A stretch of 64,000 bases of DNA from Methylotenera sp. (GTDB lineage Bacteria > Pseudomonadota > Gammaproteobacteria > Burkholderiales > Methylophilaceae), in the NCBI RefSeq assembly GCF_030653755.1, contig NZ_JAURYU010000001.1, positions 1 to 64,000 on the forward strand, given 5' to 3'. The translations under genes were made by a program, and so were the position numbers. The notes under the pieces are model-generated. The model did no database searches. It was given only the letters and a program-made list of their open reading frames with translations, and was not told the origin of the DNA. How positions within the stretch are numbered: the first letter of the stretch is position 1; every line of letters starts with the position of its first letter. Shown here piece by piece: positions 46,206 through 56,871 of this stretch.

Positions 46206-47093
46206 CTACGAAGGGTAAACACCTGTAGAAAGGTAGCGATCACCTCTATCGCACGCAATGCTAACAATTACCGCGTTTTCTACGCGTTTTGATAATTGCA
46301 GCGCTGCATACAAGGCACCACCAGATGAAATACCTGCAAATATTCCTTCCATCGTCGCTAATTTACGTGTCGTATCTTCCGCATGCTTCTGGCTGACATA
46401 AATCAGCTCATCTACCGCATTTACATTGTATATTTTAGGCATGTAGGCTTCTGGCCATTTACGAATACCAGGAATTTGTGCGCCTTCTTCTGGTTGCACA
46501 CCAACAATTTGGATATTAGGGTTCTGCTCTTTCAAAAAGCGCGATGTCCCCATGATGGTACCCGTTGTGCCCATGCTAGACACAAAGTGCGTCACACGAC
46601 CTTCAGTATCACGCCATATTTCAGGACCTGTACCTTCATAATGCGCTAAAGGGTTATCAGCATTACCAAACTGGTCCAGCACAATACCCTCGCCCTCGGC
46701 CTGCATTTTCATAGCAACATCACGCGCTAACTCCATGCTTCCATCCTTAGGTGTTAGCACTAACTCTGCCCCATACGCTTTCATGCTTTGGCGGCGCTCT
46801 ATACTTTGATTATCAGGCATGACTAAAATCATTTTATAACCACGCATGGCAGCGACCATAGCAAGCGCAATACCAGTGTTACCGCTGGTGGCCTCAATCA
46901 AGGTATCGCCTGGCTTAATATCACCACGAGCTTCTGCCCGCGTAATCATAGAATAAGCGGGTCTATCTTTCACTGAGCCAGCTGGGTTGTTGCCCTCAAG
47001 CTTCAATAAAATAGTATTACTGGTATTGCCAGCCATGCGTTGTAATTTAACTAAGGGGGTATTGCCAACAAAGTCGTCTATCGTTTTGTACAT
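46206..47093 (-). CDS. cysM: Cysteine synthase B
   Basis: This 295-residue PLP enzyme makes cysteine from O-acetylserine and sulfide or thiosulfate. PLP lysine K42 is in 'AGSVKDRPAYSMI' and the 'TSGNTG' loop is at 69-74. 'EGTGPEIWRDTEGRVTHFVSSMGT' features favour CysM over CysK. It precedes ydbH by 12 nt on the same strand. Confidence 0.93.
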   Translation of the reverse strand: MYKTIDDFVGNTPLVKLQRMAGNTSNTILLKLEGNNPAGSVKDRPAYSMITRAEARGDIKPGDTLIEATSGNTGIALAMVAAMRGYKMILVMPDNQSIERRQSMKAYGAELVLTPKDGSMELARDVAMKMQAEGEGIVLDQFGNADNPLAHYEGTGPEIWRDTEGRVTHFVSSMGTTGTIMGTSRFLKEQNPNIQIVGVQPEEGAQIPGIRKWPEAYMPKIYNVNAVDELIYVSQKHAEDTTRKLATMEGIFAGISSGGALYAALQLSKRVENAVIVSIACDRGDRYLSTGVYPS

Positions 47094-47139
47094 TCAATTA
47101 TTTCTCTAATTTTTATATTTTTTAAAAGATTAGTCACAT

Positions 47140-47643
47140 TTATTTTTTGGTGTTTAATTTCACTAAATACAACGCATACAGACCAAAACCGATAAAAGCA
47201 ATCAGCGACATCTGTGGAATGGTGAGCCCCAAAAGTGTCCAATCAATAGCCGCACAATCACCAGTGCCTTTAAATACTAGCGTCAATGCTTTTTCTAAGG
47301 GAAAATTCTCAAACATATAATCAAAACCTACACCACAATCGGCGATCATTTCATCTTTATGTGCTTGTATCCACCAATGACGCAACGCAACGCCTGCGCC
47401 ACCTAATGCGGTTAACACTTGCAATAGTGACTGAAATTTTAAGTATTTTGGCAACAATGCTGCCACCAAAAACAGCACGCCTAAAGTCATAAAAACAATC
47501 CGCTGTGAGATACACAAGGGGCATGGATCAAGGCCATATTGCGTTTGTATCCATAAAGCCAATCCGACTAACGCGAAACATTTAAAAAAACCTAGGAAAT
47601 AACCTGTACGGCCTGTAAGAATTTTATTTAGCATGATGCCCAT
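47140..47643 (-). CDS. dsbB: Disulfide bond formation protein DsbB
   Basis: This inner-membrane protein of about 167 residues has four helices, the first redox pair in 'CPLCISQR' and a second cysteine pair in the periplasmic loop ('IADCGVG' and 'GTGDCAAI'). It reoxidises DsbA with quinone. The ATG at 47643 is used; an ATG three codons downstream (47634) is possible. It is divergent from xseA. Confidence 0.93.
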   Translation of the reverse strand: MGIMLNKILTGRTGYFLGFFKCFALVGLALWIQTQYGLDPCPLCISQRIVFMTLGVLFLVAALLPKYLKFQSLLQVLTALGGAGVALRHWWIQAHKDEMIADCGVGFDYMFENFPLEKALTLVFKGTGDCAAIDWTLLGLTIPQMSLIAFIGFGLYALYLVKLNTKK

Positions 47644-47687
47644 CACGATATAATCTTAAAAAATCATTTTAACGGATTAAGCCCATT

Positions 47688-48920
47688 TTGACTGACTTCG
47701 CTGCAAATTTATCTCAGGAAAACGCACTCAACACTAAAGTGTTGACTGTTAGCGAACTGAATCGTTTGGCAAAAAACATCCTAGAGCAAAATTTCCCGCT
47801 GTTTTGGGTATCAGGCGAGGTGTCCAACTTTACACGCGCAGCCAGTGGTCATTGGTACTTTTCTTTAAAAGATGCAGGGGCGCAGGTGCGCTGTGTGATG
47901 TTTAAAGGTCGCAACAGCTATGTAGATTTTACCCCGCGCGAAGGCGATAAAATCGAAGCACGTTGTACTGTTACCCTGTATGAAGCACGCGGTGACTTCC
48001 AACTCACCGTAGAGTTTGTGCAACGTGCTGGCTTAGGTGCATTATTTGAAGCCTTTGAAAAACTCAAAAGAAAATTGAGTAATGAAGGCTTATTTGATGC
48101 CAATATCAAGCGGGCGATTCCTAAAAATCCTAAGAAAATAGGTATTGTGACCTCAGCAGATGCGGCCGCATTAAGAGACGTGCTTACCACGCTCAAGCGC
48201 CGTATGCCTAACATTCCGATTATTATTTACCCGACACCAGTACAAGGTAAAGGGGTTGCTCAAATCATCGCCAATGCCATCAATACCGCTAATGAACGTG
48301 CGGAATGTGACGTGCTGATTATTTGCCGCGGCGGTGGCAGCATTGAAGACTTATGGCAATTTAATGAAGAAGTGGTCGCACGCGCCATTGCCAATTGCAG
48401 CATCCCAACCATTAGCGGGGTTGGTCATGAAACAGACTTCACTATTTGTGACTTTGTTGCGGATATTCGCGCAGCTACGCCAACGGCCGCAGCGGAGCTT
48501 GCAACACCTTCACGCGATGAAATGCTCAACCGCACCAATCAATTAAAATTACAATTATCAAAAAACATGCAATTTGTGCTTAATCAGCAAAATCAAGCAT
48601 TGGATTATTTAGCGCGCAGATTAATTTCACCAGCGCAACAAATCGCGCAACAAAAAGCCCAAATCACGCAAATGGCTTACCGTTTAAATAACAGCATCAA
48701 TCAGCAATTGCGAGGCAAACAGCAATCCTTGTTACGCCTACAACAAAACCTGCAACATTTAAATCCTAAAGCGGTGCTGACAAGAGGCTATGCACTAGTA
48801 CAAACTCAATCAGGAGCGATTATCAGCAATAGCTCGCAATTAAACAGTGGGGATGAAGTGATGTTAACCTTAGGCGTTGGCTCTGCTGACGCGACGATTA
48901 AAACAATTAGTAATCAATAG
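47688..48920 (+). CDS. xseA: Exodeoxyribonuclease VII large subunit
   Basis: This 410-residue subunit has an N-terminal OB fold ('FPLFWVSGEVSNFTRAASGH' region) and the catalytic domain 'GIVTSADAAALRDVL', 'IICRGGGSIEDLW' and 'ISGVGHETDFTI'. The only start near the expected N-terminus is TTG at 47688, because no in-frame ATG occurs until far downstream; GTG at 47736 is an alternative. ExoVII degrades single-stranded DNA. No xseB is adjacent. Confidence 0.93.
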   Translation: MTDFAANLSQENALNTKVLTVSELNRLAKNILEQNFPLFWVSGEVSNFTRAASGHWYFSLKDAGAQVRCVMFKGRNSYVDFTPREGDKIEARCTVTLYEARGDFQLTVEFVQRAGLGALFEAFEKLKRKLSNEGLFDANIKRAIPKNPKKIGIVTSADAAALRDVLTTLKRRMPNIPIIIYPTPVQGKGVAQIIANAINTANERAECDVLIICRGGGSIEDLWQFNEEVVARAIANCSIPTISGVGHETDFTICDFVADIRAATPTAAAELATPSRDEMLNRTNQLKLQLSKNMQFVLNQQNQALDYLARRLISPAQQIAQQKAQITQMAYRLNNSINQQLRGKQQSLLRLQQNLQHLNPKAVLTRGYALVQTQSGAIISNSSQLNSGDEVMLTLGVGSADATIKTISNQ

Positions 48921-48972
48921 TTTTTCGCTATATAAAAAGCACTAGGCATAAAGCAATATATATATAAAGCAT

Positions 48973-49002
48973 AAGCGCACAAAGCTTTACCTCTGTGCGC
49001 TT
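48973..49002. terminator. Hairpin between convergent xseA and DUF883 genes
   Basis: AAGCGCACA and TGTGCGCTT form a perfect 9-bp stem with a 12-nt loop. No long T-run is present. A near-identical stem occurs at 53430. Confidence 0.5.
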
Positions 49003-49056
49003 CAAGTTGTCGCTAGATACTAGCTATAGATAGACGTAATAACCTTTTATCCAACG

Positions 49057-49374
49057 TTAGTGACGGCGGCCGATCAGCAAACCAATCACAACGCCTAAAC
49101 TAGCGGCAAACCCAATAGCGCGCCAAGGCTTCTCATGCACATACACATCCGTCGCTTTAGTAGCGGCTTTTACACTTAATAAAGCATCCGTTTGTAAATC
49201 ATCCAATTTTGCCCGCACTCGACTCAATGACTGTTCTGATTTAGCACGTATTTCCGCAATCTTCTTATCACCAGTATCTACTGTTGCTGCTAATAAAGCC
49301 TCAGCATCAAGCATCACTTCTTTAATATCGCCAACTAATTGATTTGTATGAAGCTGACTAGAAAAATTATCCAT
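49057..49374 (-). CDS. DUF883 (ElaB/YqjD-type) membrane-anchored protein
   Basis: This 105-residue protein has a helical, charged N-terminal part and a C-terminal membrane helix ending 'LLIGRRH', with the typical 'KPWRAIGFAASLGVVIGLL'. ElaB/YqjD proteins are stationary-phase ribosome-associated inner-membrane anchors. It is part of a minus-strand cluster of small stress-type proteins. Confidence 0.85.
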   Translation of the reverse strand: MDNFSSQLHTNQLVGDIKEVMLDAEALLAATVDTGDKKIAEIRAKSEQSLSRVRAKLDDLQTDALLSVKAATKATDVYVHEKPWRAIGFAASLGVVIGLLIGRRH

Positions 49375-49399
49375 ATAACACTCCTATAACATTTAAAGA

Positions 49400-49612
49400 T
49401 TATTTATGTGAAATCAATAAAACTGCACCTGCCACCATAGACATAACGCCTGCCCAAACTGGAATATTCACTGCTTCAGTCTCTTTTACTGACAACTCAA
49501 TCGGGCCAACCTTAGCTTTTTGTGTATTTTTAGTATATGTAAAACCACCATAAGCTAACGCTAAACCACCTGCAACCAGCAGGACAATTGCTAACGCCCT
49601 AATTGCTTTCAT
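49400..49612 (-). CDS. Small two-helix membrane protein
   Basis: This 70-residue protein has membrane segments at about 5-25 and 48-68 and a short loop 'GPIELSVKETE'. It resembles the DUF3185-like small proteins of betaproteobacteria (pattern-based). Function is unknown. It lies 25 bp from the DUF883 gene in the same direction. Confidence 0.7.
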   Translation of the reverse strand: MKAIRALAIVLLVAGGLALAYGGFTYTKNTQKAKVGPIELSVKETEAVNIPVWAGVMSMVAGAVLLISHK

Positions 49613-49742
49613 TTAATTATCACCTTTTAATAATTGAGCACTCTTTGAGAGAAACCTTAACTTTTGGTAGAAACCTTAATTGTAGAAACACTAATTTAAA
49701 GATAAGTTAAAAAAAGAACTTGGTATTAATTGCTGTCGCTTA

Positions 49743-49889
49743 CTAAAGCCGTCTTTTTTGAATCAAGCGTATCACCATCACCACCACTGCAATCAGCAGC
49801 AGTAGGTGAATAAGACCACCCATGGTGTTAGAGGAAGCCAAGCCTAACACCCAAAGAATAATCAAGACTATTGCAATCTTCTCAAGCAT
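49743..49889 (-). CDS. lmo0937-like single-pass membrane microprotein
   Basis: This 48-residue product, starting 'MLEKIAIVLIILWVLGLAS' and ending 'IRLIQKRRL', has two short hydrophobic stretches separated by 'SNTMGG'. It matches the lmo0937/DUF5670 family pattern and is flanked by other stress microproteins. Confidence 0.75.
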   Translation of the reverse strand: MLEKIAIVLIILWVLGLASSNTMGGLIHLLLLIAVVVMVIRLIQKRRL

Positions 49890-49932
49890 ATCGGCTCCAG
49901 CTAGAATCTAACAAAAAGTTGTTGATATACCA

Positions 49933-50250
49933 TTAATTAGACTTTAGACGCATATCATTTTTCACTGACTTTACGCCATTAACTTTTCGCGCCACTTCAA
50001 CGGCTCTGCTAATATCAGACTCTGAATTTACGAAGCCACTTAATTGAACAACACCTTTAAAAGTTTCAACATTAATCTCTACTGATTTTAAGTTTGTATC
50101 ATTTAATACTGCTGCTTTTACCTTAGCGGTAATCACACTATCATCGATATACTCGCCTGTACCTTCACTTTTACTAGTTGATGCACAACCTACCAAAGCC
50201 ACTAGTGCGGCAATAAGAAAAATGTTCACTATATATTTCAGTTGTTTCAT
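49933..50250 (-). CDS. BON-domain lipoprotein
   Basis: This 105-residue protein has a signal peptide with lipobox 'LVGC', then one BON domain ('DSVITAKVKAAVLNDTNLKS' and 'VVQLSGFVNSESDISRAVEVA'). BON proteins (OsmY/DolP type) bind membranes and protect against envelope stress. I use the ATG at 50250 behind GGAGAG. It heads the group of small proteins down to DUF883. Confidence 0.85.
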   Translation of the reverse strand: MKQLKYIVNIFLIAALVALVGCASTSKSEGTGEYIDDSVITAKVKAAVLNDTNLKSVEINVETFKGVVQLSGFVNSESDISRAVEVARKVNGVKSVKNDMRLKSN

Positions 50251-50572
50251 CACAATCTCTCCATATCAATTAAATGTCGTCATACAAACTTATTAAACCA
50301 AGCAAAAATTGATCACAAAGATTGATAATTAAGCATGTCAAACATCAACATTGGCAGTATTTAGTAAAAGTTACGCACTTAAACCTACCAAACTTACTGA
50401 ATCATCTACTTAAAACTAATTCATATCTGTTCGATTACACACATAAAGCCTTCTGTTATTTTCAACATCAGTGCGATAAATCAAAACCCATTACTCCTCA
50501 CATAATCATTGGTTTCATACTAGAATTGGCTGATAATAGCCAACTTAATTATTAATATCCATTAATACCATA

Positions 50573-52456
50573 ATGTCATCAGCCTCTGGCAGCAACACCA
50601 AACGCTCTGCACTTACGCTAGCCGCACTTGGCGTAGTGTTTGGCGACATCGGCACAAGTCCTCTCTATACACTAAAAGAAGTCTTTTCAGTGGGCGCACA
50701 CCCAGTACCGCTTACCGAAATGAATATGTTTGGCATTTTATCGCTAATTGTTTGGGCACTCATTTTGGTTGTGTCTATCAAATATGTAGCGTTTATTATG
50801 CGAGCAGACAACCGTGGCGAGGGCGGCATTATGGCGCTACTAGCACTCGCCAGCCGCAACGTTGCAGACGACGCAAGAAAACAGCGCAATATTATGTTGC
50901 TAGGAATTCTAGGTGCCTGCATGTTTTATGCAGATGGCATCATTACACCCGCTATTTCAGTATTATCCGCTGTAGAGGGGTTAGAAGTCGCTGCCCCAAT
51001 TCTGCATCCACTGATATTACCCATTACACTAGTAGTGCTGTTTCTCCTATTCTGGGCGCAAAGCAAAGGCACTGCGCTGGTTGGCGCTTTTTTTGGGCCC
51101 ATTATGCTACTTTGGTTTAGCACATTAGCCATATTAGGCATTAACGGCATCATGCAATACCCGACGATACTCAATGCACTTAATCCAATTTATGCCATTC
51201 ACTTTTTTCAATTAAGTCCATGGATCGCTTTTGTCGCGTTAGGTGCTGTGGTACTGGCTGTCACTGGTGCTGAAGCGCTATATGCTGACATGGGTCATTT
51301 TGGACGCACACCTATCCGCCTTGCTTGGTTTGGCTTTGTCTTACCTGCACTTATCCTAAATTACTTTGGGCAAGGTGCTTTAATACTAAAACATCCAGAA
51401 ACCGTTAAAAATCCATTTTATTTACTCGCGCCTGAATGGATGCTATTTCCATTAATCATCTTAGCGACCATGGCCGCAGTAATCGCCTCACAAGCAGTCA
51501 TTACTGGCGCATTCTCTGTGTCACGCCAAGCATTACAACTGGGCTTTTTGCCACGCATGCATGTGTCACACACATCTGAAAGCCAGCAAGGACAAATCTA
51601 CATGCCACGAGTCAATTGGGGGCTCATGCTCGCAGTCATGGTGTTAGTGATTGGATTTGGCTCATCTGGTGACCTAGCCGCAGCCTATGGCATCGCGGTC
51701 ACAGGTGATATGATTATCACCACATTGCTAGCTGGCATTGTGTTCCACAATCTTTGGGGCTGGAGCAAGCTGCGTACTGGCGCATTAATTGCCGTATTCT
51801 TAACAGTTGATATCGCATTCTTTAGTGCAAATGTCCTTAAAATACCAGATGGTGGCTGGGTACCACTCATCATCGGCGTGATCATTTTCACCTTAATGAT
51901 CATCTGGAAGACTGGTCGCACCATGCTTTACAAGCATCTTAAAAATGAAGCAATGGCCTTAGACCCATTTATTGAAGCAATTAGCGCCCATCCGCCTACA
52001 CGTGTATCTGGCACTGCGTTATTTATGACGCCTAACCCAGAGGGCGTACCGCATGCCATGCTTCATAATTTAAAGCACAACAAGGTGCTGCATGAAAAAG
52101 TCGTCATACTAACGGTAAAGTTTTTAGATTTCCCACGGATTCCCGTTGAAGACCGTGTTTCGGTTGAAGTATTACCGCACGAGTTTTACCGTGTTACCGT
52201 ACATTACGGATTCAAAGATGAGCCAGATTTACCAAGAGACCTCGCTTTATGCGCAGAAAAAGGCCTAGTATTAGAGGCAATGGATACTTCGTACTTTATT
52301 GGTAAAGAAATTTTAATTGCGCATGAATCATCCGAAATGGCTTACTGGCGTAAGAAAATATTTATCGGCTTATTTAGAAGCGCAGAAACGATTACCAACC
52401 AATTTAAACTTCCGCCTAACCGCGTCGTTGAACTCGGTACGCAAGTCACTTTCTAA
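50573..52456 (+). CDS. kup: Potassium uptake protein Kup
   Basis: This 627-residue KUP/HAK/KT transporter has about 12 membrane helices and a cytoplasmic C-terminal domain. 'GVVFGDIGTSPLYTLKEVF' at residues about 20-38 and 'ADGIITPAISVLSAVEG' are signatures. It imports K+ coupled to H+. The 300-bp stretch before it has no other convincing gene. Confidence 0.95.
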   Translation: MSSASGSNTKRSALTLAALGVVFGDIGTSPLYTLKEVFSVGAHPVPLTEMNMFGILSLIVWALILVVSIKYVAFIMRADNRGEGGIMALLALASRNVADDARKQRNIMLLGILGACMFYADGIITPAISVLSAVEGLEVAAPILHPLILPITLVVLFLLFWAQSKGTALVGAFFGPIMLLWFSTLAILGINGIMQYPTILNALNPIYAIHFFQLSPWIAFVALGAVVLAVTGAEALYADMGHFGRTPIRLAWFGFVLPALILNYFGQGALILKHPETVKNPFYLLAPEWMLFPLIILATMAAVIASQAVITGAFSVSRQALQLGFLPRMHVSHTSESQQGQIYMPRVNWGLMLAVMVLVIGFGSSGDLAAAYGIAVTGDMIITTLLAGIVFHNLWGWSKLRTGALIAVFLTVDIAFFSANVLKIPDGGWVPLIIGVIIFTLMIIWKTGRTMLYKHLKNEAMALDPFIEAISAHPPTRVSGTALFMTPNPEGVPHAMLHNLKHNKVLHEKVVILTVKFLDFPRIPVEDRVSVEVLPHEFYRVTVHYGFKDEPDLPRDLALCAEKGLVLEAMDTSYFIGKEILIAHESSEMAYWRKKIFIGLFRSAETITNQFKLPPNRVVELGTQVTF

Positions 52457-52556
52457 GCGTTAAACCAGTAAAGTTTGTTAACTACCGCACAGCATTAAAC
52501 TAATCCAAATGTTTAAATTCATTGTTGAAGCGTTACCATTTCAATCAATCAGATGG

Positions 52557-53405
52557 ATGATAAAAATGAACTCTCTATTTGCAACAAAAAAATTAAGCGC
52601 CGTCACGATTGCTATTTTAATCGCCAGTTTAAGTGGTTGCGCTACCACTACCCAAGACAGCGTATCTGGCGTAAGCCGTTCACAATTGTTGCTGTTACCA
52701 GAATCACAAATCACAGACATGTCAACGCAGGCGTACACCCAAACACTGCAAGAAGCTGAAAAGAAAAAGACACTCAACGCCAACAAAGCTCAGCTTGATC
52801 GCGTGCGCAAAATCTCTAACAGGCTCATTGCGCAAGTTGGCGTATTTAGACCAGATGCTACCCAATGGAAATGGGAAGTAAATGTAGAGAAGAACGATGA
52901 ACTTAACGCCTACTGCATGCCTGGCGGAAAAATCATGGTGTACTCTGGCTTGATTGATAAATTAAAAACCACTGATGATGAGTTAGCAGCAGTCATCGGG
53001 CATGAAATCGCTCATGCACTGCGTGAGCATGGGCGTGAACGCATGTCTCAAGCGTATGTTCAGCAATTTGGCTTGCAAGCACTAGGCGTAGTGCTATCCT
53101 CAAGCACTAGCGCGGCTGTTGGCAATGCTTCAGTACAAGCTGCAAGCATGGGCTCCCAACTATTTTTTGCACTTCCTAATGGACGTGAGCAAGAACGAGA
53201 GTCTGACAGAATCGGCCTAGAACTCGCTGCCCGCGCAGGCTACAACCCAGATGCAGCGGTAACGTTATGGCAAAAGATGGAAGCTCAAGGGGGCGCAAAA
53301 CCACCAGAATTCTTAAGCACTCACCCTGCTAGCGCAAGTCGTATTGCAGAATTACGCGCGCTTGCTCCTAAGGTAAGGCCGCTTTACGACGCTGCAAAAA
53401 AATAA
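52557..53405 (+). CDS. M48-family metallopeptidase lipoprotein (LoiP/YcaL-like)
   Basis: This 282-residue protein has a lipobox 'SLSGC' (C28), zinc motif HEIAH at 149-153 and 'EQERESDRIGLEL' providing the third ligand. It resembles LoiP/YcaL outer-membrane-associated proteases. The frame is open further upstream, but the signal peptide fits the ATG at 52557 or 52566. It follows kup and is closed by a terminator. Confidence 0.88.
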   Translation: MIKMNSLFATKKLSAVTIAILIASLSGCATTTQDSVSGVSRSQLLLLPESQITDMSTQAYTQTLQEAEKKKTLNANKAQLDRVRKISNRLIAQVGVFRPDATQWKWEVNVEKNDELNAYCMPGGKIMVYSGLIDKLKTTDDELAAVIGHEIAHALREHGRERMSQAYVQQFGLQALGVVLSSSTSAAVGNASVQAASMGSQLFFALPNGREQERESDRIGLELAARAGYNPDAAVTLWQKMEAQGGAKPPEFLSTHPASASRIAELRALAPKVRPLYDAAKK

Positions 53406-53429
53406 TCACGATTCAAAGGTCTTTGTTAG

Positions 53430-53460
53430 AGCGCACAGCGTAAGTTGTGCGCTTTATTTT
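53430..53460 (+). terminator. Rho-independent terminator of the M48 gene
   Basis: AGCGCACA and TGTGCGCT pair around an 8-nt loop, followed by TTATTTTT. Confidence 0.8.
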
Positions 53461-53536
53461 TGGGCTATTGTCCTGTTTGAGTTAAAATGTCGCATTATTC
53501 AATTTACTAACCTATTCAATATCAATAGAGACTTTT

Positions 53537-54364
53537 ATGGATCCACGTCAAAGCATTATCGAAGCCGCATTTGAAGACCGCGCAAACATCAACCCAAGCA
53601 ACGCATCTGCTGAAATTAAATCAACAGTCGCATCTGTGATTGCAGATTTAGATAGCGGAAAACTACGTGTTGCTAGCCGCGTTGCAGATACGCAACAATG
53701 GGAAACCCACCAATGGTTGAAAAAAGCCGTATTGCTTTCATTCCGTCTTGACGACAATGTATTAATGGACGACGGTGTAACCAAATACTTTGACAAAGTA
53801 CCACCAAAATTTGCAGATTACTCAGAAGAAGACTTTAAAGCTGGTGGTTTCCGCGTAGTACCTAATGCGATTGTACGTCGTGGCTCATTCATCGGTAAAA
53901 ATGCAGTGTTAATGCCTTCATACGTTAACATCGGTGCTTACGTAGGTGAAGGCACAATGGTAGATACATGGGCAACAGTAGGCTCATGCGCTCAAATCGG
54001 TAAAAACGTGCACTTAAGCGGTGGCGTTGGTATCGGTGGCGTATTAGAGCCTGTACAAGCAGGCCCAACCATCATTGGCGACAACTGCTTTATCGGCGCT
54101 CGCTCTGAAGTGGTTGAAGGCGTGATTGTTGAAGACAACTGTGTGATTTCAATGGGTGTTTACATTGGTCAATCAACCAAAATTTACGACCGCGAAACAG
54201 GCGAAGTATTCTACGGTCGCGTACCAGCTGGCTCTGTAGTGGTGTCAGGTAACTTGCCATCAAAAGATGGTAGCTACAGCCTTTACTGTGCAGTGATTGT
54301 TAAAAAAGTAGATGCTAAAACATTAGGTAAAGTAGGCATTAACGAATTACTTCGTGGTATTTAA
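53537..54364 (+). CDS. dapD: Tetrahydrodipicolinate N-succinyltransferase
   Basis: This 275-residue trimeric left-handed beta-helix enzyme of lysine/diaminopimelate synthesis shows '[18 protein letters not shown]' and '[15 protein letters not shown]' hexapeptide repeats plus the N-terminal '[20 protein letters not shown]' pattern. It makes N-succinyl-2-amino-6-ketopimelate. It is followed by an ArsC-like gene and dapE. Confidence 0.95.
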   Translation: MDPRQSIIEAAFEDRANINPSNASAEIKSTVASVIADLDSGKLRVASRVADTQQWETHQWLKKAVLLSFRLDDNVLMDDGVTKYFDKVPPKFADYSEEDFKAGGFRVVPNAIVRRGSFIGKNAVLMPSYVNIGAYVGEGTMVDTWATVGSCAQIGKNVHLSGGVGIGGVLEPVQAGPTIIGDNCFIGARSEVVEGVIVEDNCVISMGVYIGQSTKIYDRETGEVFYGRVPAGSVVVSGNLPSKDGSYSLYCAVIVKKVDAKTLGKVGINELLRGI

Positions 54365-54388
54365 GCTTAAATAAAAGCCCAAAATACA

Positions 54389-55878
<1,490 letters not shown>

Positions 55879-55953
55879 GTCGCTAAAATATTAAGCTGTT
55901 CAATAAGAGTAGCTTATGTTTTAGACGCTCAATATAATCGCCGACAAGAAATA

Positions 55954-56859
55954 ATGACCTACAATCAAGAAACCACAGAACTACTAACTATCCGTGATTG
56001 GCTCAGATTCTCTGTCAGTCAGTTTGAGGCCTCCGATATTTTTTACGGACACGGTACTGACAACAGTTATGACGAAGCCGTATGGCTGATCATGGGTGCA
56101 TTACATTTGCCACATGACACACTAAACAACTTCTTAGATGCAAAACTCACCAATAGTGAGCGAAGCAAACTCGCTAGTTTTGTTGAACAACGCATTACAA
56201 AACATACCCCAACCGCTTATCTACTAAAAGAAGCTTGGTTACAAGGTTTTAAATTTTACGTAGATGAGCGCGTTCTGATTCCACGCTCGTTCATCGCTGA
56301 ACTATTAGTCAACGATGGTTTGCAACCTTGGATAGAATTCCCAGAGCTGATTAATAACGCTGCCGATATTTGTACAGGTAGTGGATGCTTGGGTGTTCTA
56401 TTAGCAGATGCATATCCAGAAGCGAATATCGATGTGATTGATATTTCACAAGATGCAATTGATGTATGTAACATCAATATTAATAACTATGGTTTACAAG
56501 ACCGCATCACTGCAATCAAGTCTGATATGTTTAGCCAGCTTAAAGGTAAGCAATACGACTTAATCATTAGCAACCCACCTTATGTAGATGCGCCATCAAT
56601 GGCAACATTACCTGCAGAATACCGCAACGAACCACAACTAGCCCTTGGTAGCGGTGATGCTGGCTTAGACCATACGCACACCATTTTACGTGAGGCCGCA
56701 AAATACCTGACTGAGGATGGCATCCTGATTGTTGAAATTGGTCATAACCGCGACGCACTGATAGAAGCATATCCAGACTTACCATTTACTTGGCTAGAAG
56801 TATCGTCAGGTGATGAATTTGTATTTTTACTCACACGCGACCAATTAGTAGCCATATAA
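55954..56859 (+). CDS. prmB: Ribosomal protein L3 glutamine methyltransferase PrmB
   Basis: This 301-residue HemK-type methyltransferase has 'DICTGSGCLGVLLAD' (SAM motif) and NPPY at 207-210. 'DERVLIPRSFIAELL' is the PrmB/PrmC substrate-loop signature, and the N-terminal 'TIRDWLRFSVSQFEASDI' favours PrmB. It methylates Gln150 of L3. Confidence 0.93.
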   Translation: MTYNQETTELLTIRDWLRFSVSQFEASDIFYGHGTDNSYDEAVWLIMGALHLPHDTLNNFLDAKLTNSERSKLASFVEQRITKHTPTAYLLKEAWLQGFKFYVDERVLIPRSFIAELLVNDGLQPWIEFPELINNAADICTGSGCLGVLLADAYPEANIDVIDISQDAIDVCNININNYGLQDRITAIKSDMFSQLKGKQYDLIISNPPYVDAPSMATLPAEYRNEPQLALGSGDAGLDHTHTILREAAKYLTEDGILIVEIGHNRDALIEAYPDLPFTWLEVSSGDEFVFLLTRDQLVAI

Positions 56860-56871
56860 GTAACAAACTGT

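Noticed and set aside
50322-50555. 77-residue plus-strand ORF before kup
   Set aside because: No start signal and no domain pattern; it fills an A+T-rich gap and is probably chance.
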